From Erigeron canadensis (taxonomy: Eukaryota > Streptophyta > Magnoliopsida > Asterales > Asteraceae), in contig NC_057767.1 of NCBI RefSeq assembly GCF_010389155.1, positions 22,455,723 to 22,519,722 on the forward strand: a stretch of DNA of 64,000 bases, in the 5' to 3' direction. Shown one piece after another: positions 43,601 to 55,550 of this stretch. The first letter of the stretch is position 1; every line of letters starts with the position of its first letter. The position numbers and the translations under genes were made by a program. The notes under the pieces were generated by a model, which saw nothing but the letters and a program-made list of their open reading frames with translations, had not been told where the DNA came from and did not search any database.

Positions 43601-46600
43601 AGCTTTTATATTTTGCTTCCTGTATCAATTTGCATGCCTAAAAATGACCATTCTAGTGTTCATATTCGTTTGAGGTGGAAGTTTTAACCCATTTACAGAA
43701 AGCTGGTACATAGTTTTTCTTAGTATAATGGCATTTGTGCATTTCAAAATAACATCTTTGGCCCATCTCTTTTTAACGGGTTTGTTTGGGTTGTTTGATA
43801 TCTCAATGGGTCAAATAAAAAGATCGCCTGAAACGGGATTGGGCCCAACAGTCTAAAAATTGTCCCAATTCTATTTATTGTACACACAACTACTTTTAGT
43901 GATTATTGATTATAGTGCTTTTGTAATTTCAGAATTTATAGCATATATAAGATAAATCAACAAAAAAATGTTTGCTAGGCAATATAACTAATACTAAAAC
44001 AATGAACAATTTCATTCCAAATTCATCTTGACCTGTTACCCAACCCGCCCATCTTGCCAGCCACATGTACGCATCCTGCCAGATGTACTGTTTGATTTAG
44101 GCCCTTGACAAAACTATCGTATGCTATGCTTTATCATTAGTTTGAGTTTCAAATACAGAGTAGCACAAGGCACTCACAACAATAAGTGGACTCCTTAGGA
44201 CATTAATTGTTGCGCTCTTTAACTTGCTCCGCATGGTAATTGTTTCAGATGTTATTGGTGCTTTCTAGACTCTATGTATGTCTGTTCACTTCAAATGCTT
44301 ATTTGTAATATCATTATGATAAATAGACCTGATTCGTAAATTCCATGTAGATTTCATTGTTAGCTAAAAACCTTTTACTTAAGAATATGTATGATTTTCT
44401 TAATTATGCAGTCTTACATTCTTTTTAATTAGTCATATTGTACATATTGTATTCAGTCATAAATGTTGAACTGGGAAGTGATATAAAGTTTTTTTTATCT
44501 GTTTAAATAGGCTATTGAATTCGCTCGCAAGCTTGCTAGGGAGCTTTTCTTTAGGCATGTACTTGAGTGAGTATTCTAACTTGTATCAGTTTTTCCTATG
44601 GTTTTACTTTAACTTTCTGATTGGAAGCCAATATCCTTTTTAAAATATTCTGTGCATAAACCAAGGGAGAATATTTTTGAAGATGGAAATCACCTTTACC
44701 GATTTTTGGATCATGATCCTATAATAAGCCAATGTCAAAACATCCCAAGGGGTATTATCCTATTGAAGCGGCAGCCTCTTGCAGAAATCTCCTATAGGCT
44801 GAGATTTCTGCTATACGCCATCCTTGACGCCTACACATCCGAAGATGGAAAGCATGTTGCTTATAGAACTATCCATGGAAGTGAGGAGTTTGCAAGGTTA
44901 GTTAATGCTGTTAAGATGTAAAGAGTCTAAATGGATAGAATTGCTTATCATTTTTTAAAGGTGGCAAGATGGACAATTCGTGCTGGTTGGGTAACAAGTT
45001 AAGCGCATAACAGGTCTATAATCAATGGGTTATGCTAGCTTGACCTAAAACAGTTTTTCTCCAATTCTGAACTTCTTTCATGATCATCGGAAATACTTTC
45101 TAATGTTTGATCAATTCGTGGAGATGAACTTAAAGCATTTATTATAGGTACTTACGGATTGCAGAAGAACTTCAAAGACTAGATCTAAACAGAACTGCCA
45201 AAGAAGAAAGGCTTGCCTTCTTTATTAATCTATACAATCTGATGGCGATTCATGCAATACTTGTATGGGGTCATCCAGAAGGAGCATTTGAAAGAAGGAA
45301 ATTGCTTAGTGAATTCAAATATGTTATTGGTGGGCGTGCGTATTCCCTTTCTGACATTCATAATGGTGTTTTAAGATCTAATCAGAGGGCACCATATACT
45401 CTCACCAGGCCATTCCGTATTAACGACAAGCGCTTCAAGGTGACACTATGTTCTTATAAATTAGTTATGAATGCATGCATGTTTGTAAGTGCAACATTGA
45501 TAATTTGGTTGATATGCAATGGGCGACAACTTCTGATGTTCTGATCCTATGTAGAACAAAAAATGGGTTTACTTTCTAGAGTCCACATACGTACGTTTTC
45601 ATTTGTCCCTCCCATACCAATATACCATTAAAGTTTCGTTAAATCGGGTCAAAAGTAGATAGGTGTGTGTCCATTTTGAATCCTTAAAGGTGGTTTCCCA
45701 AATGGACCTAACCCACTTCAACCCATACAAGAATTGACCTGTTTTGATCAGCTATCCAACCCACCCATTGTTCCACATCTTAATTATTATCAGAAGAAAG
45801 ATAATATTTTACATATTTGTATGCAGTCCTTTTCTGGAGTTTTTACAAATAGGATATTCCTAAACTATTTTTCAAATCACTGTTGAGTTAATGGGTATTA
45901 ATTGGGTTTTGATTTGTAGTTTTTTACTGTATGACGCGTGACGCTAGATACAGTTTGTTATATGTTGCTTTAGACCGAACATTTCATCTGGTCCCGAGTT
46001 AACATGACTCATTTCTTTATGTATAAATGTTTCAGGTGTCTCTTCCCTACCCCGAACCTCTTATCAACTTTGCTTTGGTTTCTGGGAATCGATCCGCACC
46101 TGCTCTGCGATGTTATTCTCCTAAAACAATTGACTCGGAATTGATGGAGGCTGCTCGCAACTTTATACGAAGTGGTGCATTCGTTCTTCAGATGGACTCC
46201 ATGACTGTATCGGTTAATAAAATACTCAAATGGTATGTTATGACAAAAAAGTGTTTATGTTATTACTTGATTACCTTAACGTGCTTCACAAATCTGTACA
46301 ATGGGATATTACTAGGCTTGCTATATTGCATCCCCATCCCCAAAGAAAAGGGAATTCTTAGTTTGTTTTTTATTTAAAAGAAATCAATCTAAATTACCAA
46401 TTTATCTTTTTAGCAATTATTATATTAATCATGACTGCTCTCCACAAATTTTAAGAGTCATCTTCATATGGGGTATTTTTGTATTTGGTTATTAGTTAAG
46501 ACTTAACCACGGTGGCCTAGTGGTTAGAAGAGCTGATTTTTTCACAAGAGATCTCAGGCTCAATCTTCACTAGGTAACATCTTGGGGTGGTTAGGAAAAC

Positions 46601-47414
46601 GGCCACAGCTCCAGTTAGGGCACGTACATCTGAGTCAAAAGACTCGTCATCCCCGGGTAATCTAAACGGGGATAACCCGTCTGTATACCCTTTATTTTTT
46701 TTAATTTACTATCTATTTATTTATTAATTAATTTATTTTGAACAGTTGTATACTCTTTATCTATATCTATCTATATCTATAATACCTTATAAAGCATTTG
46801 ACTCCTCCCATTTTTTTCAAAAAAGAACTTGATCTACCCAAACCACCCCTCTTTTATTTACTAATTTGAATATCTCCAACTAATATACCTATAATACCTT
46901 TAACTAATTTATTTACAACATACGTCCTTAACCCTTCAAATAACTACACCGCAGCCTTTTACATCAATTAGATTTACATTAACAACCACACCGCTATCGC
47001 CGCCACCACCACCACCACCCATCGTCGTCGTTGCCGCCACAACACCACCACCACCATACTGCCGCATCGCGCGAGCATGTGACTAGTTTGTTAAGACGTA
47101 TACATGTATTGCCTGAACCTTGGTTTCTAACCAGCACATGCACTACATTACAAAAAGAAAATTTGGATGTGTTATGGTTACAAGGTCATAAGTTTTATTT
47201 CTCTGTCTCTCATTTTTTTGCTCACAAACAGGTTTTTCTTTCATAATAACCTTTCAGGTATAGTGTAGATTTTGGAAAGAATGTGGTGGAGGTACTGAAA
47301 CATGCTTCAAATTACTTGGAGGTAGAAAAGGCCCGCACACTTTTGGAATTGCTTGCTAATAGCACTGAACTGAAAGTTGTTTACCAGCCATATGATTGGA
47401 GATTGAACAGCTAA
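40697..47414 (+). CDS. Glutaredoxin-DEP-DUF547 protein with repeat-rich N-terminus (6 coding exons)
   Basis: Exons are 40697-43579, 44511-44566, 44666-44896, 45148-45439, 46036-46232 and 47258-47414; all introns are GT-AG and phases match, giving 1271 residues. Residues 1 to about 700 are acidic and repetitive. A glutaredoxin domain follows (about 800-880) with active site WCKSC (Cys813, Cys816) and a DVPKVFF cis-proline segment. A DEP domain (about 910-990: DRFYKFRRVTNCFLGSDAVDF) crosses the first intron. DUF547 (about 1070-1190: EERLAFFINLYNLMAIHAIL, GGRAYSLSDIHNGVLR) ends the protein. This order matches a conserved plant family (Arabidopsis members are annotated glutaredoxin/electron-carrier-like, function unknown). 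The CKSC site differs from classical CPYC. The ATG at 40697 is the first in frame after a stop at 40610; an upstream start is possible. Confidence 0.9.
40750..42570 (+). repeat. About eleven degenerate intragenic repeats of 150-190 bp
   Basis: Within exon 1 the encoded pattern SSPVxLS, then SIN, xxxEPDxxKED, EKxxFxNDTT and S(x)TDI recurs about eleven times. Clear unit starts are at SSPVGLSNGEN, SSPVGLSSFDN, SSPVRVSSPER, SSPVQISMSKN, RSPVRLSIAEK, RSPGQFLNSDN, RSPVQLSDSEN and RSPVWISNSED, with three more degenerate units. The reading frame is preserved throughout, which argues for coding constraint. Confidence 0.85.
43580..44510 (+). other. Intron 1 of the gene, with a dispersed repeat
   Basis: The 931-bp intron includes about 43690-44090 with GGGTTTGTTTGGGTTGTTTGA and later TGTTACCCAACCCGCCCATC. 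Related sequence lies inverted in intron 3 (about 44957-45050, TGGCAAGATGG, GGTTGGGTAACA) and in intron 4 (about 45595-45790). This looks like a MITE-type family; ends are not resolved. Confidence 0.4.
46506..46693 (+). mobile_element. Candidate tRNA-derived SINE in intron 5
   Basis: TGGCCTAGTGG at 46513-46523 matches an RNA polymerase III A box, and GGCTCAATCTT at about 46558 is a weak B box 35 bases further. Conserved-looking GGTAACATCTTGGGGTGG and CCCCGGGTAATC segments follow, and the unit ends in a T-rich tail near 46690. This is the layout of plant SINEs. I could not find a clear target duplication. Confidence 0.55.
46770..47086 (+). mobile_element. Candidate non-autonomous Helitron in intron 5
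   Basis: It starts TCTATATCTATAATACC after an A and ends in a GC-rich GCCGCATCGCGCG stretch, a short spacer and CTAG followed by T at 47087. Plant Helitrons begin TC, end CTRR after a small hairpin and insert between A and T. The internal sequence is AT-rich, then a CCACCACC-type microsatellite at about 46998-47060. The 5' end is uncertain because the TATC motif is repeated. Confidence 0.5.
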
Positions 47415-48123
47415 CATTAACACTTACTGTAAATGTAAACGATACAGGGTAATTTAGTCCGTTGTCTTTACCCAAAAACGTTACTACTTCTCCATAAAGA
47501 TCTTTTACGACAAGTTCCTCAAACGCTTCATTTCTTGCATGTATGCATACTCTATATGATGAATGGCTTGTTCATGTACTAATTAATCATGAGAGTTCTG
47601 TTTGTAAATTATGTCATTCCCCCATAGTTAACGTTTGGGGTACTTATACGTTATTTTGGCTTCTCTTTTCTGTTGTTTATATTTTGTTAAGTATTACGAC
47701 AGCCAGAGTTTCATAATTCATAAGAGAATAACCCAACATATCCTTGAATTTCCATTGATTCAGTTCGTTTTGGCTCAACCAAGTATATTCTCCGCATCTT
47801 GCTATCTAAAGTTGTTATGCATTATGTTAAAGACAGAATCTATCCGTTGTACACTTGTACTTGAGATCAATTGTAGTCCAACATTAAGATTTTCACAAGT
47901 CTCTTAATCCTGGATGGAATTATCTGCAAACAAAGCATAATAATCCTAACGCAAATAAGAAGATAAATCAGACATTAAAATATCAAATATCAAAAAACTT
48001 GATAATAAGCAATCAATATATAGTGGTTTCATATTAGATCGATACCTGCCTCAAAGTTGGTATGTGAAACTTTGAACCCCCAACCTGCAAAGTAAATACT
48101 CAAGTTGTGCTTTTCTGAGCGCT
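47415..48123 (+). other. 3' flank of the gene
   Basis: Contains the presumed 3' UTR. I see no strong polyadenylation signal, RNA gene or repeat; the sequence is AT-rich with no credible ORF. Confidence 0.4.
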
Positions 48124-48554
48124 TTAGCTAGTAAAGAAGTGATCTGCGATTTGTTCTTTGGTTGTCACGTGTTGGGTAGTGATATTTATACTAACAAGCT
48201 CATCGTGAATGAAGTGACAATCAACCTCATCATGTATTATTTTCCCGGTCCTTAGAAAGACTGATGTCTGATAATGAGCTAGTCCCAAGCAATGATTTTG
48301 TCCAACTGGAACCTTAGCCGGTTTAGCCCCAAGGAGCACGTATGACCTCTGATACAATATCAAGAGTATTTTCTTTGACACAAAAGTATGCCTTCTTGTG
48401 CACCAGTCATTTCGACACCAATAAAGGACTTCAACGTTCCCAAATCCTTCATATGATAACAACTATGATAAGTTTTGAATGGTGTTATGGACTCAAAAAT
48501 ATATATCGCAGTAATCAAATCATCATCAACATATAGGAGGACATTAAGGTGCAT
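48124..48554 (-). pseudogene. Fragment of a Copia pol (RT plus RNase H end) on the minus strand
   Basis: The RT catalytic LLYVDDDLI region and MKDLGTLKSFIGVEM are followed, in another frame, by GAKPAKVPV and then directly by an RNase H end (HDEVDCHFIHDEL, TTQHVTTKEQIADHFF). About 150 residues between RT and the end of RNase H are missing. It is unrelated in orientation to Copia C next door and is a small dead scrap. Confidence 0.8.
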
Positions 48555-48659
48555 CCGGTTTAGAGAATAATAATCTAGCTATGAATGTTTTCAGTCTAAG
48601 GGCGATTTTGAAAACAAACAACGTGGGGCTTGTCGAAATCCATATAATGATTTTTCGAG

Positions 48660-49819
48660 TTTAATTCGGGTGGTAAATTCTGAAGTGGGTTATGCACACT
48701 TTCAGTGTATAACCCGTTCCAAAACCGTTTTTGTGTTTTCTTTCCTTTTTCGAAAAATCCAAAAAAACTTTTATTTTTTTTTTATTTTTGAAAAATCCAA
48801 AAAGATTTTCCCTTTTTATCATTATTGTTATATATTTTGTCTTTTAGTTTCCCACAAAGTATTAGGATGAGATGCAAGGCATTGAACGCCTCTGTGTACT
48901 GCCTTTGTAGTCTCATTTGTAATTTTTGTGAGCAACATTCAAACTTTTTGGTCACCCTTTATATGCAAATACTTTGTTCAAATCATGCATATATTTAGGA
49001 GGAGTATGTTTTCCAAAACAAAACCTCCAAGTATTTAAACTCATTTGCCATTCTTAAAACACTTTGGAAGATTTTCAACCATTTTCAATCATCTTAATTT
49101 AAAGAAGTTCTGTGGTAGATTTGCACATGAGAGTGTAGGCCACTCATAAAATTTCCATGATCTTGACGTCGTCGATGAGATCTAACCCCGGAGTTAAAAT
49201 CTCAAATTTAATTTAGATTGTGAGGGTATTTGAGTACGATGTTGTTTGTGCAACTAGGACACGAGGGAGTAGTCGAAAAATGAGAGGTTAAGGTGAAATA
49301 TGAGAAAGGGCTAAAAGAAACAAAAGTCCTCCCAAAAAAAGCCGGGTCAACACGTTTCTACCGGATTTCATTTGTTAATTTCTCGATATTGAATAAGACT
49401 TCATGGATCCAGTGAAGCAATTCACATCTTTTCCTAACCACTCAAGTGTTTCTCAACAAATACTTGTTTTATTATCACGGAGATTTTCACATTTCTATCG
49501 ACTCTTCATTTGGAAGATGTTGATATTGAAAAAAGAGAGACACTCTGCTCCGGTCCTCAACTTCATACATGCACTTATTGAGTCTAGAGCTTATTGATAT
49601 ATCATTCTTTTATACTTTCTTTTCTTAGGACACATCGAGTAATTATATGTCTCTGTGACATTGCATATCTTTGTGATATTGCCGGAACATTCATAGTGAT
49701 ATCCTATTTATGATATTCCAAGATCATCGAATGGAAATCCTACCAATGCTAACATATTTTCCAACGTTGAACGTAGGTCTCACATTTTCATTTCATGGAT
49801 TTGTCGAGTAAACGAGAAG
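48660..49819 (+). other. Conserved non-coding post-pol module of Copia C
   Basis: Colinear with 23450-24735 of Copia B: the hairpin GGGTTATGCACACT/AGTGTATAACCC at about 48686-48715, the GAACGCCTCTGTGTACTG segment near 48885, ACCCCGGAGT near 49186 and CACGGAGATTTTCACATTTC near 49478. Both copies have indels that break any shared frame, so I treat it as non-coding. Confidence 0.8.
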
Positions 49820-49824
49820 TCTAA

Positions 49825-50525
49825 TGTAAGGTCCCGTTGACCCTTGAACATCGAGATCTGTACGAATCCAGGTGTGCGGAATCCACCTGAATCTGTTCTT
49901 GAGGCTATTAACATAAGCGCACACACATACATATGTATATGTATATATATATATATAGAACATGAGATAAACAATAAGAATTCTTTTATCATTAGTCGAA
50001 TGATTACAAGAATGAATCCGTTTACAATACATCTTAATGATTACGGATTACAATCAAAAAGACGACTCTTGATAATGAATTACATGGTGGACACGGGGCA
50101 TAGATCTCTACCCCGATCCGTGAATAGTTTTCTGACTAGTGTAAAACCATTAACTAAAACCCTAGACCTATATCACGTATATATAATTGACACATACATA
50201 TATGGGCTGGACTTGGGCTTCTAGGACGTATACTACACTATTATCTCACAGAGATTAGTGTTGTTTAGATATCATCTCTTAGAGATTAATATCTTATAGA
50301 TATCATCTCATAGAGATTAATGTAGTATAGACATTATCTCATACACAATATAGTATAGATAATGTCTCATACATAATGTATCATACACAAATAGACAATA
50401 TAGTACAGGTGAAACTCCTATAGCCCATCTCATGAATTGCACCAACAGACTCCCCCTTTTCCGGTGCAATCAATTCTGTTGAACTCCGATATACATTAGT
50501 TATAGAAAAACTAGTTGCATCAACA
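49825..50525 (-). repeat. Element D 3' LTR
   Basis: 701 bp. It contains about four palindromic units such as ATCTCTTAGAGAT at 50238-50340. At 50448-50460 it also holds an internal GACTCCCCCTTTTCC, a purine-tract complement in mid-LTR followed outward by a second TGTTGGTGCA-type start. Confidence 0.88.
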
Positions 50526-52250
50526 GACTCCCCCTTAACTAATGATATCGGGTCTTCTGTGTTGAAACTCGATATTTTGGCACTACACTCTGATCGTCAA
50601 ACTGCAAAACCCCTGTAGCTCTATGACAACCAATTAACCCAACTTATCTCATTGTAGTCCTCCCTCTCAGCTGTTAGCCACCTCCGAATTAAGCATTGCA
50701 ATCTTCCACCTTTGGACCATTTCCCGAGAAATTAATCACGTCTTGCCTAATCGACATATAATAGAGAAGTTGAATTTCCAACAATCAGCATCAAATCAAT
50801 CAGCTCTCACAAAGATAAGAAACTCTACAACCTGAATCACAAAATGTAATATCATAAACCCTGTCTCAAAAAGTAGTGTCTGACTCTGTCTTGTATATTC
50901 ACAACTCTCCCAATCACCCGAAGTCTTTCTTCTCAATCTCCCCTTCTGTTTTATAAATCGCCAAACTATATATAAATCTTAATCTCACAACCGATCCAGA
51001 AAAGTTGCCTGATTATCATCTTTACATATTTGGAATATCAATAGGTTCAATCTTCAAATATTCAACAAGAAGTAACTAGCTTCATTGCTCCAACACTTCG
51101 ACAAAAGTTTCCACGACCGCTATATATTGAAGATCATCTTGTTGAATAGTGTAAATCATAACTTAAAACACTATGAATTACTCGAGAATTCTGAAAGTAT
51201 AGACACTATCAACTGTTAATCTCAACTAAGCAGAATAACACTTTGATCACCGACTAATCTCGAGTATTTCAGAGTTTTGCTCAGAAATAACATAAATATA
51301 AGTTTTATCCCCCCAATTTCTTTGCAAAAACTCTGAATAGTAGCCCATCATCTGTCTTCGGTTTCAACTATCTCCCATTCTTCATCTTTCTTTCAAACAG
51401 GTTCATAAATAAAACCTATCTCATCAATAAGTTCATTTGAACTTACAATGACTTAGGTTAAGTTTGTTCAACCTTGTGTGAATGTAGTTATGATAAGGTA
51501 GTATAGGAAAAGATTGTATAAGATCGTGTAAGGAAATTAAGGTTGTTTAGGAACAAGGTCTATAAGGAGATAAGGACGTATAAAAGCATGATGGATAATG
51601 TCTTATTGAGGGTTTAAAGGTAATGTCTTATAGGAAGGTTTAAACGTAAAGTCTTATAGGATAATGTCATGTAGAATGATAGTGAGGCCGTATAGAATCA
51701 GGATCGAGCAATGGTTAATGTCTTATAGGATATCGTGTCATAGGATAAAGTCTAATGTCTTATAGGTTATTGTCTTATAGAAGAAAGTCTAATGTCTTAT
51801 AGGAGAGGTTATTGTAGTATTAGGTGATCAATCACGTATACAGATGATCAACAGGTACGCAAAGATCTGAACAATTGATTAACCCCGTATAAACAAGGTA
51901 ACCTCATATAGAGTTGATCAGCAATTAATTGTGCATACACAAGCCTCTTATAGACAACATCTTATACGCAACCTCGTATAACCATCTAAAATCAGATCTA
52001 GCCATCATCTTCATCGAAACCTCTAGCCTCTAAAACCCCTAATTCTGTTTTATCTCAAGTCTGATTTAAACTGAAATTCGATATAAACCTGAATCTGGGT
52101 AAGCCTCCTCTAGACAAATATCATAGATCATGAATCTCAGCAATTATGTAAAACACAAAAACTCTGATCCGATCAAAAAGCAGATCCATAATTTTGCAAA
52201 AACAGATCACAAACAAGGAAATATGGATCTCCTTCCTGCTCTGATACTGC
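50526..52250 (-). other. Element D interior
   Basis: Non-coding. Between about 51490 and 51980 a short unit around AATGTCTTATAGGA recurs eight or more times, alternating with AAAGTCT. The rest is AT-rich without a feature I recognise. Confidence 0.75.
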
Positions 52251-52945
52251 TGTAAGGTCCCATTGACCCTTGAACATCAAGATCTGTACGAATCTAGGTG
52301 TGCGGAATCCACCTGAATCTGTTCTTGAGGCTATTAACATAAGCACACACACACATATGTATATATATATGACAAGAACAGGAGTTAACAATAAGAATTC
52401 CTTTATCATTAGTCGAATGATTACAAGAATGAATCCGTTTACAATACATCTTAATCAAAAAGACGACTCTTGATAATGAATTACATGGTGGACACGGGGC
52501 ATAGATCTCTACCCCTGATCCATGAATAGCTTTCTGACTAGTGTAAAACCATTGACTAAAACCCTAGACCTATATCACGTATATATAACTGACATATACA
52601 TATATGGGCTGGACTTGGGCTTCCAGGACGTATACTACACTATTATCTCATAGAGATTAGTGTTGTATAGATATCATCTCTTAGAGATTAGTATCTTATA
52701 GATATCATCTCATAGAGATTAATGTAGTATAGACATTATCTCATACACAATGTAGTATAGATAATGTCTCATACACAAATAGACAATATAATACAGGTGA
52801 AACTCCTATAGCCCATCTCCTGAATTGCATTGCAGCGGACAATATGTGCACGGAAACTGCACCAACAGACTCCCCCTTTTCCGGTGCAATCAATTCTGTT
52901 GAACTCCGATATACATTAGTTATAGAAAAACTAGTTGCATCAACA
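52251..52945 (-). repeat. Element D 5' LTR
   Basis: 695 bp, closely similar to 49825-50525, with an extra 32-bp segment (GCGGACAATATGTGCACGG region) near 52830 and about 40 bp missing elsewhere. The palindromic units are at 52636-52745 and the internal purine-tract complement at 52868-52882. Confidence 0.88.
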
Positions 52946-53031
52946 TCTAAGTGACCTTGTATTTATTTCCCAAAGTGTTTGAGGAAAGATAAACAAGACT
53001 TGTCGCTAACCCTGAAGAACGATTAAACTTC

Positions 53032-55163
53032 ATGGAACTTGATGCTACTGGACTCCTTCGAACCAGACACACCAATCCTCCTCCACCTCCCATCTTTCCT
53101 ACTAAGCCACCATCACCTCCACATTCCTCATCATCCGCTTCATCTTCTCATCACAGTCATCACAATTCACCACCACATCAAATTCAATCTCCTCGATCTC
53201 ATCTCAATGCAATCTATGGCGATCTGTATGCCGCTCTTATATCTCTGACGATCAAACTGATGCATTTGATAAAGCCATTCTTGCCACCCTCCAAGCATGA
53301 TTTGATCATCAACATCAACTCCTACTTCAGAAGCAACAAGCTGAACAAGACAAGTTTCTCGCCGATGCAGCACTTGAAGTAGCACAAAAGAGAATTACAG
53401 AGCTAGAAACCACTTGTAGAGAAGCTGCAGTCATCCAACCAAGACGTGATGATCCTGATGATCAGGATCAGCACGAGGGGGAGAGCAGGGATATAGATAT
53501 AACTGAAGCCAGGGTTAGTGCTGCCGCTGAAATAGTTGGAGATGATGTAGATGCTGGAAATGAAGCTCAATTAAGAGATCCTCCACAAGATGTTAATGAT
53601 GAAAATGATGAACAAATGGCTGTTAATGATGAGCACACTAAAGAAGTACAGTTTGATGATTTAGTGATCCAAGCAAGTGCTACAAACGTTATCTTGGGCT
53701 TAGATATAAGAGATGATGCCCACTTTCAAGGACTTCTTCAAGATCCTTCAATTATAAATGAAGATTTTGGTGATGTTGATTTCCCTATAAATGATCCGAG
53801 AGATAATGATAATGATGACAATAACAATGATCCAAATGACAACAATGATTCCTCTAACGATGATGATCTTCAACCCGGTTTTGATTCTTACTTAACTGTC
53901 CCGCAACCAGATCCCGCACTCAACAACTTAAACTTTCACAATCTCATCCATCAACTCAATAATCCTCATCTCCCCAGAGAACCTCCAACTCGTATATATG
54001 ATGGTGGTTTTAGAAAGAATAAATCAAAACAAATTGAATACCTCCGCATACCTTCACATCTCTTCAAATCAACAAAATTTCTTAAAGAAAAGGCATTCAG
54101 GATCTTCTCAGACAAACAAAAGCTGATCAAGATCGATATTGATGAATTGAGAGCTAAACGAGCTTATGAGGCAAAGTACCTAAAAGATCTTAAAGAAGCT
54201 AAGAGCCATAAAGCCAACAAGACATGGAGGAGTCAATTCAAGTTGAAGATCGTGGAAGTAATAAGTATTCATTTCAGAGAATGGCGTGATCCAGGATATG
54301 CTAGACCTCCTGGATTGATTTGGTTGATTGTGAGACGTGAAGATAATCACCGTTACATGTTTGGGGAAGCCAGATTCAACCTACTCTCAGCCGATGATCT
54401 CATCTTTCTTCTCCACCACTTTGCAAGTAAACTCATCCAACCAGACCCTGAAAACCAAGAAGCATACTCTACTGTTAAAAGATACATGGACAGTCTCATT
54501 TTAAGTCAAACTTAGAGAGACTTCCAACTGGCGGTTGAAAAGAAAAGAAAGAAAGTGAATCTCACCGTGCCAAATCAGAGGATAAACGGTGTTGACATCA
54601 AAAACTTCAACACTGGCGCCATTTTTGATAATACCAGAGGGTTTGTATTTGTTAGTAATCAAGGACATAAGATCTTTATCCGACTCGACGAACTTCACGA
54701 CTATTTAGATGGCACATTGAAGCAATGCCTACATGTTTTTGAAAGCCAACATGAGTTTGAGGAGTCTGAAAAGGAAAAGAAAAGGTTGGAGAGGGTGATT
54801 AGAAAGATCAAAACAAGGTTGGATCATAGAGAAAGAACAAGAACGATCATCAATGCAAGATTACCCAAGCAAAGATCTGGAGTAATACATCATCCACTAG
54901 GCACTTGGGTCAGGTACTCACCATACAACTTGTCGGGAATACATAACATGCCCCCTGTAAACTTCGCCGACAATATCATTGAACCACCAAACCGCCCTGA
55001 AGATCCCAAGTACCACTTTATCCCAAAGAAGTACTGGAAAGAAAAAGAAAGTAAATACAAGAAAAGAGCTTTTAAAGATCAAAACTTCCTTCAAGACAAA
55101 CCCAAATCATCAACCAAGAAACGAAACAGAAGACAAAGAAAGAAGAAAAGGACTCAACGGTGA
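53032..55163 (+). pseudogene. Copia C 3' ORF (SIRE-type accessory protein)
   Basis: It starts MELDATGLLRTRHTN, then a Pro/Ser/His-rich stretch; a frameshift near 53250 and TGA near 53308 precede a coiled coil, an acidic region, then 53616-55163 in one frame with TAG at 54513-54515. The C-terminal half has LIWLIVRREDNHRYMFGEA, a DFQLAVEKKRKKVNLTVPN segment just after the TAG, and LDELHDYLDGTL. These match the C-terminal domain of 3' ORFs in Asteraceae SIRE-like elements as I remember them (VRRDD, QLGVE-KKLNLTKP, DELHKFSDGTL type motifs). The tail is very basic (KKRNRRQRKKK). Function unknown. Confidence 0.75.
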
Positions 55164-55182
55164 TCTTTTACAAAACAACACT

Positions 55183-55550
55183 AAAGGGGGAGAATGTTAG
55201 CTTTTATTTTATGTTAGTGCGTGTTTTGTAATTATGTAAAAGTAATGTCCTTTTAATTAATCATGTTTAGATGATGGGTTTGTAATGTAATTAGTCAAGG
55301 ACTCATTTGTAACTTGGGGGGGTTAGTGCAATTTAATTGCCTATATAAACCCCTCATCCATGAAATAATACAACCTTTTGTCAAAATTTCTTTTCAATTT
55401 CCTTTTCTCTCTCTAACTCTCTCTCACACACACTTAACCTCATTTATACAAATTAGCATAGTTTTCAAATTCATAAACAATTTCTTCGTCAAGATCTTCG
55501 TATTCTATAGATCCATTTGATGAAGTTCCCATTGTTTGGTCACCACACCA
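55183..55550 (+). repeat. Copia C polypurine tract and 3' LTR
   Basis: AAAGGGGGAGAA at 55183-55194 precedes TGTTAGCTTTTATT at 55195. GCCTATATAAACCCC near 55339 is a TATA box, followed by CT-rich and CACACA sequence. The right end is set at a CA near 55550 but has no supporting target duplication because the 5' LTR is missing. Confidence 0.72.

Larger units (their letters stand above)
49825..52945 (-). mobile_element. Element D: non-coding LTR retrotransposon (LARD/TRIM-like), 3.1 kb
   Basis: LTRs at 49825-50525 and 52251-52945, TGTAAGGTCCC to GCATCAACA on the plus strand, flanked by TCTAA (49820-49824, 52946-52950). The primer-binding site is on the minus strand beside the right LTR (plus strand CCTGCTCTGATACTGC, 52235-52250) and the purine tract beside the left LTR (plus strand GACTCCCCCTTAAC, 50526 onward), so it is minus-oriented. 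The 1725-bp interior encodes nothing recognisable and must rely on another element's proteins. Confidence 0.9.
48660..55550 (+). mobile_element. Copia C: 3' part of a SIRE-like element, split by element D
   Basis: It contains non-coding sequence homologous to Copia B's post-pol region (48660-49819), a broken 3' ORF (53032-55163), a purine tract and a 3' LTR. Its gag and pol are absent, and the left edge is undefined. Element D lies in it with a TCTAA duplication; removing D joins CGAGAAGTCTAA to GTGACC, matching Copia B near 24725-24760 (CGAGAAGTCTATCAGTGACC). Confidence 0.82.

Noticed and set aside
49403..49597. 64-codon ORF in the Copia C post-pol region as a small gene
   Set aside because: The aligned region of Copia B has stops and indels in that frame, so the frame is not conserved.
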